DNA of 6,749 nucleotides from Thermococci archaeon (GTDB lineage: Archaea > Methanobacteriota_B > Thermococci > Methanofastidiosales > B48-G16). The notes beneath the pieces are model-generated. The model saw only the letters and a list, made by a program, of their open reading frames with translations, was not told the origin of the DNA and searched no databases. Below are positions 1 through 6,591 of the stretch, in pieces (position 1 is the first letter of the stretch; each line of letters opens with the position of its first letter). The translations under genes and the position numbers were made by a program. The DNA lies in assembly GCA_030668905.1 (NCBI GenBank), contig DAOVEQ010000059.1, forward strand, positions 1 to 6,749. The letters are read 5' to 3'.

Positions 1-2
1 TT

Positions 3-59
3 CAGGAGGCTACCAATAAAAAATGGAAAAAACTATTAAGAAAAGAGGAATTTTTTTAA
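3..59 (+). CDS. Possible C-terminal tail of an upstream gene (partial)
   Basis: A frame is open from the left edge of the window and would end [18 protein letters not shown] followed by TAA at 57-59, just ahead of the porG ribosome binding site. A lysine-rich helical tail is a plausible protein end, and a stop 13 bases before porG would suit an operon. The product cannot be recognised. A second frame is also open from base 1 and stops at 37-39, so the choice rests only on composition and spacing. The T-run at 51-57 could instead end an upstream transcript. Confidence 0.25.
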   Translation, partial: QEATNKKWKKLLRKEEFF

Positions 60-60
60 T

Positions 61-69
61 GGAGGAGAT
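61..69 (+). promoter_or_regulatory. Shine-Dalgarno site of porG
   Basis: GGAGGAGAT lies 7 bases (counted from GGAGG) before the ATG at 73. It decides this start over the in-frame ATG at 85. An archaeal promoter could lie in the A-rich stretch around 28-40, but no convincing TATA box is visible, so the operon promoter may be outside the window. Confidence 0.8.
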
Positions 70-72
70 AAT

Positions 73-633
73 ATGGAAAAAGAAATGTACGAAGTTAGAT
101 TCCATGGAAGAGGAGGTCAGGGTGCAGTAACAGCAGCTACCATACTGGCTGATGCAGCATTTCGCGAAGGTAAAGACGTTCAGGCGTTTCCTATATTCGG
201 GGTAGAGAGAAGAGGAGCTCCAGTAGCGGCATTTATGCGAATGGATACAAAACCCATCGATCTCAAAACGCAGATCTATGAACCTGATTCTGTTGTAATA
301 CTTGATCCGACGTTATTGGATGTGATAGACGTGACAAAAGGTCTTAAGGAAGGCGGTAAAATAATAATCAACTCTTCAAAGAAGGCGACTGAATTCAAAT
401 TTGGTAAAGCAAAAGTTTATACCATAGATGCTACTAAAATAGCAATGAAATATGGCCTTGGAGCTAAAACGAATCCTATTGTAAATACCGCTATACTGGG
501 TGCATACTCGAAAGCTGTTGGCAACGTAGGCATAGAAGCTATTGAAGAAGCGATCGGTGAAAAAGTTCCCAGGAAGAAAGAAGAAAACAAGAAAGCTGCT
601 AGAGAAGCATATGAAGAAACAAGGGGGAAATAA
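73..633 (+). CDS. porG: Pyruvate:ferredoxin oxidoreductase, gamma subunit
   Basis: This is the gamma subunit of the four-subunit archaeal pyruvate:ferredoxin oxidoreductase, a cytoplasmic enzyme that converts pyruvate and CoA to acetyl-CoA and CO2 and reduces ferredoxin. The protein has 186 residues, normal for the family. Visible signatures are the N-terminal GRGGQG glycine motif at residues 12-17 and GVERRGAP around residues 43-50, both typical of POR/KOR gamma domains. In the single-chain bacterial enzymes this domain is fused to the others; it binds no metal itself and contributes to the subunit interface and CoA site. The C-terminus is charged and helical. It is the first gene of a tight porGDAB operon; the next start lies one base after its stop. 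In some archaea a gamma subunit is shared with a 2-oxoisovalerate enzyme, but no vor genes are seen here, so pyruvate is the likeliest substrate. Confidence 0.93.
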   Translation: MEKEMYEVRFHGRGGQGAVTAATILADAAFREGKDVQAFPIFGVERRGAPVAAFMRMDTKPIDLKTQIYEPDSVVILDPTLLDVIDVTKGLKEGGKIIINSSKKATEFKFGKAKVYTIDATKIAMKYGLGAKTNPIVNTAILGAYSKAVGNVGIEAIEEAIGEKVPRKKEENKKAAREAYEETRGK

Positions 634-634
634 A

Positions 635-898
635 ATGGTAAAAATAACTTTAGGAGCGATAAATGAAATAGCTGGTTCTTCAAAAAACTACAAAACCGGA
701 AATTGGAGAACTTTAAAGCCTATAATAGATAAAGAAAAATGCAAAAAATGCTGGATATGCTACAAGTTTTGTCCAGAAGGCTGCATTAAAAAAACAGATG
801 ATGGGCCAGTAACAGATTATGACTATTGTAAGGGGTGCGGTATATGCGCAAACGAATGCCCATTTAAAGCGATCCAGATGGTAATGGAGGAGAGATAA
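635..898 (+). CDS. porD: Pyruvate:ferredoxin oxidoreductase, delta (ferredoxin-like) subunit
   Basis: This 87-residue protein carries the two [4Fe-4S] clusters that move electrons from the catalytic core to external ferredoxin. Both binding motifs are complete: C36-x2-C39-x2-C42-x3-C46-P and C65-x2-C68-x2-C71-x3-C75-P, the 2x[4Fe-4S] ferredoxin pattern. A further cysteine, C50, follows the first motif. The N-terminal ~30 residues, with the GNWRTLKPIID segment, match the usual POR delta extension that docks on the other subunits. The frame stays open upstream to an ATG at 542, but that would run 92 bases into porG. The ATG at 635 has a G-rich ribosome site (AGGGGG, 622-627) at good spacing and gives the family's normal length. 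The stop TAA at 896-898 directly abuts the porA ATG. Confidence 0.94.
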   Translation: MVKITLGAINEIAGSSKNYKTGNWRTLKPIIDKEKCKKCWICYKFCPEGCIKKTDDGPVTDYDYCKGCGICANECPFKAIQMVMEER

Positions 899-2080
899 AT
901 GGTGAAAATAACAATAAGAGGAAATATGGCTACTGCTTTGGGTGCTAAATTGAGCAGGCCAGATGTCGTACCTGCTTATCCCATAACACCATCTACATTG
1001 TTTCCCGAGAAGATCTCTGAGTACATAGCGGATGGAGAAATGGATGCAGAGATGATCAGAGTGGAATCAGAGCACTCTGCAATGTCAGCATGTATCGGCG
1101 CAAGTGCTTGTGGCGCCAGGGTTTGCACAGCTTCTGCAAGCCAGGGTATATCTTTGATGAGTGAGATGATGTTTATTGCAGCTGGAATGAGACTGCCAGT
1201 AGTGATGGCTGTCGGTAACAGAGCATTGGCAGCTCCAATCAATATATGGTGCGATCATCAGGATACTATATCGCAGAGAGATACGGGATGGCTGCAGTTC
1301 TACGCTGAAAAAAATCAGGAAGGATTAGATCTGATGATAATTGCCTTTAAAGTTTGCGAGGATAAACGTGTTCTTTTACCCGGGATGGTAGGCATTGACG
1401 CCTTCGTTCTTACACACACACTAGAGGCAGTAGATGTGCCTGATCAAAAGTTAGTAGACGAGTTTCTCCCAAAATATAAACCAGAGCTGTACCTCGATCC
1501 AAGCAAGCCAATGACCTTCGGTTCTTTTGGAACTCCAGAGTTTTACCAGGAATTCAAATATGCTCAGGTGAAAGCGATTGAAAAAGCGAGTGAAGTGATA
1601 GATGAAGTATTTGCGGAGTTCAAGAAGAAGTTTGGCAGAGAATACAAAAAGATCGTACCTTATAAATGTGAAGATGCGGATGTAATCATCTTAACCATGG
1701 GATCGATGAGTGGTACTGCTCGTGCTGCCGTAAATAAGATGCGTGAAAAAGGTAAAAAAGTTGGATGCTGTAAATTAACTGTATACAGGCCGTTCCCTGG
1801 TAAAGAAATCGTGGATTTAACAAAAAATGCCAAGGTGATAGCTGTTTTAGACAGGGACATATCTCCTGGCTTTGGCGGTGCATTGTATGGAGAAGTGGCA
1901 GCCCAGTTTATTAATACATCTGAACATCCACTGATCACCGACTATATTATAGGCCTGGGTGGAAGAGATGTTTTAATAGAAGATTTTGAAGAAATATACG
2001 ATAAATCGATAGAAACTGTAAAAAAAGGCAGGGTAGAGAAGCCAGTTGAATGGATACATCTGAATCAAGAGGTGTTATAA
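899..2080 (+). CDS. porA: Pyruvate:ferredoxin oxidoreductase, alpha subunit
   Basis: This is the alpha subunit, which with beta forms the thiamine diphosphate active site. The 393 residues are the family's usual length. The N-terminal pyrimidine-binding domain shows YPITPST at 27-33, ESEHSA at 56-61, ASASQG at 78-83 and NIWCDHQD at 115-122. The C-terminal transketolase-like domain shows YRPFPG, DRDISPGFGG and GLGGRDV. By comparison with Desulfovibrio africanus PFOR (from memory), T30 and R108 would contact pyruvate and E58 would activate the cofactor; this mapping is inference. The YPITP and YRPFPG motifs favour pyruvate over 2-oxoglutarate or indolepyruvate as substrate. Start: ATG immediately after the porD stop, with GGAGG at 886-890 inside the end of porD, so translation of the two genes is probably coupled. 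Confidence 0.95.
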   Translation: MVKITIRGNMATALGAKLSRPDVVPAYPITPSTLFPEKISEYIADGEMDAEMIRVESEHSAMSACIGASACGARVCTASASQGISLMSEMMFIAAGMRLPVVMAVGNRALAAPINIWCDHQDTISQRDTGWLQFYAEKNQEGLDLMIIAFKVCEDKRVLLPGMVGIDAFVLTHTLEAVDVPDQKLVDEFLPKYKPELYLDPSKPMTFGSFGTPEFYQEFKYAQVKAIEKASEVIDEVFAEFKKKFGREYKKIVPYKCEDADVIILTMGSMSGTARAAVNKMREKGKKVGCCKLTVYRPFPGKEIVDLTKNAKVIAVLDRDISPGFGGALYGEVAAQFINTSEHPLITDYIIGLGGRDVLIEDFEEIYDKSIETVKKGRVEKPVEWIHLNQEVL

Positions 2081-2974
2081 ATGAAAGAAGAAAAAGAATT
2101 ATTCTCCGTGGGACACAGAGCTTGTGCAGGATGCGGCGAACCTATTGCAGTCAGAGCTATACTTAATGAGGCTGGTCCGAATACCGTAGCTATTGTCTGT
2201 ACCGGCTGTTTAGAGGTAGTATCCACAGGCTGGCCAGAGACTGCCTGGGAAGTGCCTCTTATACATGCAGCTTTTGAAAACTCTGCTTCTGTTGCTTCAG
2301 GTATTGAAGTGGCACTGAGAAAGCTTGGCAAGAAGGATACAAATGTAATAGCATTTGGAGGAGATGGCGGAACTTTTGATATAGGTTTCCAGGCGTTATC
2401 TGGTATGCTGGAAAGAGGGCACAACGTAAAATATGTCTGTCTGGATAACGAAGCGTATATGAACACAGGAATACAAAGATGTTCATCCACACCTTACGGT
2501 GCATCTACTACTACTTCTCCTGCCGGAAAGTACAGCATTGGGGAAGACAGGCCTAAAAAACCATTAGCTGCAATATGTGCATCTCACGATATCCCTTATA
2601 CAGCTACAGCTACCATTGCCTATCCAGAAGATCTGAAGAAAAAGGTAAAAACAGCACTAGAGACCAAGGGACCATGTTTTCTCCATGTCCTTGTGCCATG
2701 TCCTACAGGATGGAGGTTTTCATCGGAGAAAACAGTAGAGTTAGCGAAACTAGCAGTTGGAACTGGAGTCTTCGTTTTGTGGGAATTGAGGGGAAGTAAC
2801 TTCAATAACATAAACATTACGAAAAAACTCAAAGGAAGAAAGCCTGTAACAGAGTATCTTAAAACTCAGGGTAGATTCAGGCATCTTTTCAGACCTGAAA
2901 TAAAGCAAGACGTAATAGACAAGATACAAAAAGATATAGACGAGAAATGTAAGCGCTTTGGCGTTGATCTATAA
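2081..2974 (+). CDS. porB: Pyruvate:ferredoxin oxidoreductase, beta subunit
   Basis: This is the beta subunit, which binds the diphosphate of the cofactor and the proximal [4Fe-4S] cluster. In its 297 residues the cluster ligands appear as C15-x2-C18, C43 and C207; the 25-residue step from C18 to C43 agrees with known PFOR spacing. The cofactor/Mg motif is GDGGTFDIGFQ at 94-104, followed by DNEAYMNTG at 122-130, whose N128 likely faces the substrate. The PCPTGW segment at 206-211 holds the last ligand. The start abuts the porA stop (TAAATG) with AGGTG at 2070-2074 as the ribosome site. The gene ends the operon: its TAA overlaps the end of the convergent helicase gene by six bases, and T-tracts follow. 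No catalytic residue appears to be missing. Confidence 0.95.
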   Translation: MKEEKELFSVGHRACAGCGEPIAVRAILNEAGPNTVAIVCTGCLEVVSTGWPETAWEVPLIHAAFENSASVASGIEVALRKLGKKDTNVIAFGGDGGTFDIGFQALSGMLERGHNVKYVCLDNEAYMNTGIQRCSSTPYGASTTTSPAGKYSIGEDRPKKPLAAICASHDIPYTATATIAYPEDLKKKVKTALETKGPCFLHVLVPCPTGWRFSSEKTVELAKLAVGTGVFVLWELRGSNFNNINITKKLKGRKPVTEYLKTQGRFRHLFRPEIKQDVIDKIQKDIDEKCKRFGVDL

Positions 2975-5317
2975 ACTTCCTTTTTCTATTCTTTTTTTCA
3001 AATTCTGGATTTCTCTTAATCTTTTTTTATTGAAAATATGAGCAATCCTTTCAAAGGCCTCTATTCTGTGGACCACACTGTTAAGATAAGAAAATACATC
3101 CCCTGAGTATAAGATCAGATTATATTTCAAAAATTCTTTTGATATTTTTTTCGGAGAGTATCCTTTGAGCCTGTATTCTATGATCTTTCTGGAAACATTC
3201 TTGATGGGACATTCGCAGTATGGATAATCTTTGCAGTCGCAGTTAAAAAACTCCAAGATCAAAGGTTCTACAATCTTAATATCCTTGGGTCTTGCCACGG
3301 CTTCTAAAACTTCTCCTGAAAATAGTTTTGCACTTTTTAATTCCAGAGTACTCTGAAGAGTGTTTGTTATATAAACATTTTCAAATCTTTCTAAGAAAAC
3401 TATACCTCCTAAGATGTCTTTATTGAGATTTTTCCTGATAAATTCAGCTTCTTTTATATTTAAAAAAGAAATTGAAACAGCTTTACCGTAAAGTGTAGGT
3501 TTTTTATTTTTTACTAGTCTAAAATCCTCTAATATTTTTATTTTATTAAGATCTATGGGCTGCAGAGAGTTCCTGTTGAACTCATGAAGCTTATTTGAAG
3601 AACAGCAGAGATTTGCGAGAAGATTCTCCAGTACCATATCCTCTGTATATTTTACCTCCACATTCTCGTCAGAACTTTGAAGAAGTTCAAATGCTACCTT
3701 GTCCTCTGTAGTTTCTCTATAATCTTTTAAAGGATCAATTAAAAGGTAAACCTTTCCTTTCTCATGGAAATCAGGTCTTCCAGCTCTTCCAAGCATCTGA
3801 TGAAACTCTCTCGCTTTTAAAACATTTATCCCCATCTGAAGAGACTCGAATATCACCTGGGATGATGGAAAATCCACGCCTGCTGACAGAGCTGCTGTTG
3901 TTACAACGCATTTAATTTTCTGATCCCAGAACTTTTCTTCTATATCTTTTCTCTCCACATATGATAGTCCCGCATGGTAGCTCCTTGCTGTTATCCCTCT
4001 ACTCTGGAGATACGAAGCTATCTCCCCGCATTTTCTTCGTGAATACGTAAAAACTATACTCTGCCCATGGTATCCTTTCTTTGAGATAGTGTTCCACTCT
4101 TTTTTTGCAAGTTTTCTTATTATCTCCTTTTTTTTGTTTTCCTGAGTAAAAATTAAATGTCTTTCTAAAGGTATTGGCCTTTGATCGTATACAACAGGTT
4201 TTAGATCGAGATCTTTTGCCAACTCGATTACATTGCCTATCGTTGCAGACAATCCAATAAACTGGGCTTCTGGATACAGTGTTCTCAATCTTGAGACAAG
4301 ACCATCAAGTCTTGCTCCTCTCTCCTCGTCGTCCAGCATGTGAAGCTCGTCAATTATTATAGTCCCGATCTCTCCAAGATATCTCCCGGATCTCAGTAAA
4401 AAATCTACTCCTTCGTACGTTCCTACAATTATCTCTGCATCTATATCTGTATCTATTATAGGAAATTCTTTTGTTTTTATTCTTGAGATTCCAACTCGCA
4501 GGGCAACACGAAAGGAATAATTTCTTTTAAACTCTTCGTATTTTTGATTTGCTAAAGCTACTAAAGGTACAAGGAATAAGAGTTTCTTGTGTTCAGGAAT
4601 CTTTGGTACTCCAGCAAGCTCCCCTATTAGGGTTTTTCCTGAAGCAGTTGCTGAGGCTATTAAAAGATTTTTGCCTTCAAGAAGCCCATTATCTATTGCC
4701 AAAGACTGGGTAGGAAAGAGTTCTTTAATTCCTCTATTTTTTAAGCTTTTTTTAAGAAAATCTGGTATGCTTAAAGACTCTATTTTCTTTCCTCTGTAAG
4801 AATGTGCCTCTATCTCATCGAACTTGGTTATCTCAGGATCCAGATCAAATCTCGGATCAAAAAGCCTCAGAACTTTATCGACATCTTTTAATCTCTTCAA
4901 AACTTTCAAGATTCCTTCACTTGAATCTATATTTCTGTATCTCATCTCTCTGAATATCTCTTTTTTAGCACATTCTTCGCAGATGCGTTCTCCATGATAC
5001 GTGTACCCCTTTTTCATTACATTGATCTTCCCTTCTATCAAACAGAACCTGCAGAGATTTATTTTATCGTAAGAAAGATTAAAATCTTCAAGCATCTCCT
5101 CCATTTCTTTGCACTCTTCTGCCAGGTATATATCTCCATCTCTGAGAAGATTTATAGCATCTTTAGGTTTTAGAAGCTCTTCTCCCATTCTGAATCTCTT
5201 CGGCCTGTAACCTTTTGGTGTCTCATCCAAAATAAGATTGAATTTTTTTACTTCTTCATTCTCTTTTTTATAAACTTCAAACTCGTTCTTCTTATTTCCT
5301 CTTCTTACGACTATCAT
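2969..5317 (-). CDS. Archaeal Ski2-like superfamily 2 helicase with N-terminal C4 zinc finger (DUF5814/ASH-Ski2-like)
   Basis: This is an ATP-dependent nucleic-acid helicase. Residues are numbered from the ATG at 5317 (782 aa). The N-terminal ~190 residues are an accessory domain with a C4 zinc finger (C89-x2-C92, C113-x2-C116). The two RecA domains follow: FPTQ 201-204, Walker A ATASGKT 223-229, PLVALANQK 251-259, GTYEGVD 299-305, DELH 323-326 (motif II), SAT 357-359, IVFTYSR 421-427, TTAALSAGVDFP 473-484 and QMLGRAGRP 507-515. The DELH box and motif VI resemble the Ski2/Hel308 group. A C-terminal region has a second Cys cluster, C693-x-C695-x5-C701-x-C703, and a lysine-rich tail. The layout fits the archaeal-specific ASH-Ski2 group, reported as partners of the RNA-decay nuclease aRNase J; that identity is inference, and a DNA-repair helicase is the alternative. 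A GTG at 5323 would add two residues, but the ATG suits the TATA box better. No Shine-Dalgarno is seen. Confidence 0.9.
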   Translation of the reverse strand: MIVVRRGNKKNEFEVYKKENEEVKKFNLILDETPKGYRPKRFRMGEELLKPKDAINLLRDGDIYLAEECKEMEEMLEDFNLSYDKINLCRFCLIEGKINVMKKGYTYHGERICEECAKKEIFREMRYRNIDSSEGILKVLKRLKDVDKVLRLFDPRFDLDPEITKFDEIEAHSYRGKKIESLSIPDFLKKSLKNRGIKELFPTQSLAIDNGLLEGKNLLIASATASGKTLIGELAGVPKIPEHKKLLFLVPLVALANQKYEEFKRNYSFRVALRVGISRIKTKEFPIIDTDIDAEIIVGTYEGVDFLLRSGRYLGEIGTIIIDELHMLDDEERGARLDGLVSRLRTLYPEAQFIGLSATIGNVIELAKDLDLKPVVYDQRPIPLERHLIFTQENKKKEIIRKLAKKEWNTISKKGYHGQSIVFTYSRRKCGEIASYLQSRGITARSYHAGLSYVERKDIEEKFWDQKIKCVVTTAALSAGVDFPSSQVIFESLQMGINVLKAREFHQMLGRAGRPDFHEKGKVYLLIDPLKDYRETTEDKVAFELLQSSDENVEVKYTEDMVLENLLANLCCSSNKLHEFNRNSLQPIDLNKIKILEDFRLVKNKKPTLYGKAVSISFLNIKEAEFIRKNLNKDILGGIVFLERFENVYITNTLQSTLELKSAKLFSGEVLEAVARPKDIKIVEPLILEFFNCDCKDYPYCECPIKNVSRKIIEYRLKGYSPKKISKEFLKYNLILYSGDVFSYLNSVVHRIEAFERIAHIFNKKRLREIQNLKKRIEKGSL
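2978..3028 (+). terminator. Probable U-tract terminator of the por operon
   Basis: Right after the porB stop the plus strand carries three T-runs: five at 2981-2985, seven at 2992-2998 and seven at 3022-3028. Archaeal RNA polymerase terminates at such U-rich tracts without needing a hairpin, and none is obvious here. The tracts lie opposite lysine codons of the helicase C-terminus. The assignment is from sequence only. Confidence 0.6.
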
Positions 5318-5339
5318 TGCCACTATAAAATGTGAGAAG

Positions 5340-5347
5340 ATTTTAAA
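5340..5347 (-). promoter_or_regulatory. TATA box of the helicase gene (leaderless)
   Basis: On the minus strand TTTAAAAT, preceded by AACC-like bases that could serve as a BRE, is centred about 26-27 bases before the ATG at 5317. That is the standard archaeal distance from TATA box to transcription start, so the mRNA would begin at or next to the start codon. This agrees with the lack of a Shine-Dalgarno and favours ATG 5317 over GTG 5323. Confidence 0.5.
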
Positions 5348-5365
5348 GGTTACTGTAATTTTTTC

Positions 5366-6544
5366 CTATTTTACAACTATTTTCATCAGCCAGATGTCCG
5401 AGTTTTCAGGATCCCATGTATTAGCAAGCAGGACAAATTCATTTTTCCCAGTTTTTATCATTGGTCCTCCAAAGCTGCTTCCCTCGGTTCCGTATAACTG
5501 ATCACATAGCTCTTTTCCATCTTTATCTGTCTTTACAAGGAAAATAGTAGGAGTACCCTCTTCATTTATGAATGTGTAGCCAGCTATTACATATCCATTA
5601 TGTATTTCTAAAACTGAAAAAGCATAATCTTCCATGTAATTTTCAATATGTTTTGTTGGAGCTTCGGAAATATTATGTCCATAGGTCTTCATCCATATTT
5701 CCTCCCCATTTTTGTCAGTTTTTATCAACATATAATCTCCGCCATAATCCAGATATTCCTCTTCTTTCTTAGATGTATATCCTAACAGAATGTACCCATC
5801 TGAAACTATTTGGATATCTTGCAACCAATCCTTATCGGAATAATTGTATATTTTACTCCACTCTACGTCTCCATCTCTGTTTATTTTGATCAACAATCCA
5901 TTACGATCTGTATCGGTAAAAATGCTGCCTGCAATTATGTATCCATCAGGAGTTTCTTTTATCGATTTCCCCATATCGTATCCATCGATATCTAATATTT
6001 TCTTATAGACTTCATTTCCATCTTTATCTAATTTCCGGATCATTGTATCGCTCTCATCTCCACGAGAAGACTGAACTGGTCCAACTATAATATATCCATC
6101 GGAAGTTTGCTGGATGGAGCCTATGTTAAAATTTTCTTCAATCTCAAGAGTTTTATCCCAGAGCTTCTCTCCGTTCTCATCTGTTTTGATTATCCAGATG
6201 ATATAATTTCTTGTATCTAAACCTGTGATTCCAAATATCATATACCCCCCATCAATTATATGAATAGAAAAAGCCAGATCATTTTCAGGAGTTCCAAATG
6301 TTTTTCTCCATATCTCGTTTCCATCTTTATCTATCTTGATCAATAAAATATCGTAACTCTCATTGGAAGAAGTACCTGCTAGGATATAACCGTCAGGAAT
6401 TGTTTGGAAAGAGTAAGCCAAATTGTTTTTTTCTTCTCCATAAGTTCTACTCAATTTCATTTCAAATTTCTGAGGCCCAAAACTTATACATCCAGTAAAT
6501 ATAAGACCTAAAAGGCTTAAAACAATAATTTTTTCCCATTTCAT
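5366..6544 (-). CDS. Secreted lipoprotein, predicted seven-bladed beta-propeller
   Basis: The function is not known. The N-terminus is a lipoprotein signal: MKWEK, a hydrophobic core (residues 6-16) and FTGC with the lipid-bearing cysteine at 19, so the protein is likely anchored outside the membrane. The remainder is built of ~50-residue repeats with the pattern DGYIxxG, then a xLIKxDKDG(N/E)xxW strand, then a KTYG-like end. The DGY anchors fall at residues 51, 99, 149, 200, 249, 316 (NGY) and 368 (NEF), giving seven blades. The seventh lacks the DKDG-W strand; the KLSRTYG segment at 30-36 right after the signal peptide looks like the missing strand and would close the ring. Blade 6 has about 17 extra residues (~290-306). 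Similar repeat proteins are common in archaea and bacteria, often with uninformative names. No enzyme motif is visible. The start has no clear Shine-Dalgarno. The stop TAG is 48 bases before the helicase ATG. Confidence 0.85.
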   Translation of the reverse strand: MKWEKIIVLSLLGLIFTGCISFGPQKFEMKLSRTYGEEKNNLAYSFQTIPDGYILAGTSSNESYDILLIKIDKDGNEIWRKTFGTPENDLAFSIHIIDGGYMIFGITGLDTRNYIIWIIKTDENGEKLWDKTLEIEENFNIGSIQQTSDGYIIVGPVQSSRGDESDTMIRKLDKDGNEVYKKILDIDGYDMGKSIKETPDGYIIAGSIFTDTDRNGLLIKINRDGDVEWSKIYNYSDKDWLQDIQIVSDGYILLGYTSKKEEEYLDYGGDYMLIKTDKNGEEIWMKTYGHNISEAPTKHIENYMEDYAFSVLEIHNGYVIAGYTFINEEGTPTIFLVKTDKDGKELCDQLYGTEGSSFGGPMIKTGKNEFVLLANTWDPENSDIWLMKIVVK

Positions 6545-6572
6545 AAAAACACTACTATAAATAAAAATTATT

Positions 6573-6582
6573 CTTTAAAAAG
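6573..6582 (-). promoter_or_regulatory. Possible TATA box of the lipoprotein gene
   Basis: CTTTTTAAAG on the minus strand is centred about 33 bases before the lipoprotein ATG, which would start a transcript with a leader of about seven bases. The surrounding 40 bases are almost all A/T, and other TATA-like matches (for example TTTATA near 6556-6561) exist, so the exact element is uncertain. Confidence 0.3.
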
Positions 6583-6591
6583 TTTTCTATA

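Noticed and set aside
23..124. Small reading frame of about 33 codons from ATG 23 overlapping the porG start
   Set aside because: The GGAGG at 5-9 is too far from its ATG, it overlaps porG in another frame, and the porG ribosome site explains the local signal.
542..634. Upstream in-frame extension of porD into porG
   Set aside because: It would overlap porG by 92 bases, adds a lysine-rich segment not found in delta subunits, and lacks a good ribosome site; ATG 635 gives the normal length.
2065..2490. 141-codon open frame on the minus strand opposite porB
   Set aside because: It lies wholly within a clearly coding, well-conserved gene and its translation shows no recognisable domain or start signal.
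73..2974. 2-oxoisovalerate or 2-oxoglutarate oxidoreductase instead of pyruvate oxidoreductase
   Set aside because: A separate ferredoxin-like delta subunit, the gamma-delta-alpha-beta order and the YPITPST and YRPFPG motifs fit pyruvate enzymes better, although substrate cannot be proven from sequence.
5348..5365. T-run on the plus strand in the gap between helicase and lipoprotein genes as a terminator
   Set aside because: Both flanking genes run on the minus strand, where this stretch reads as A-rich, so it cannot act as a U-tract for either.
5366..6470. Repeated short DNA patterns in the lipoprotein region as a possible CRISPR or direct-repeat array
   Set aside because: The periodicity is about 150 bases, exists at protein level as propeller blades, and the DNA copies are diverged with no uniform repeat and spacer structure.
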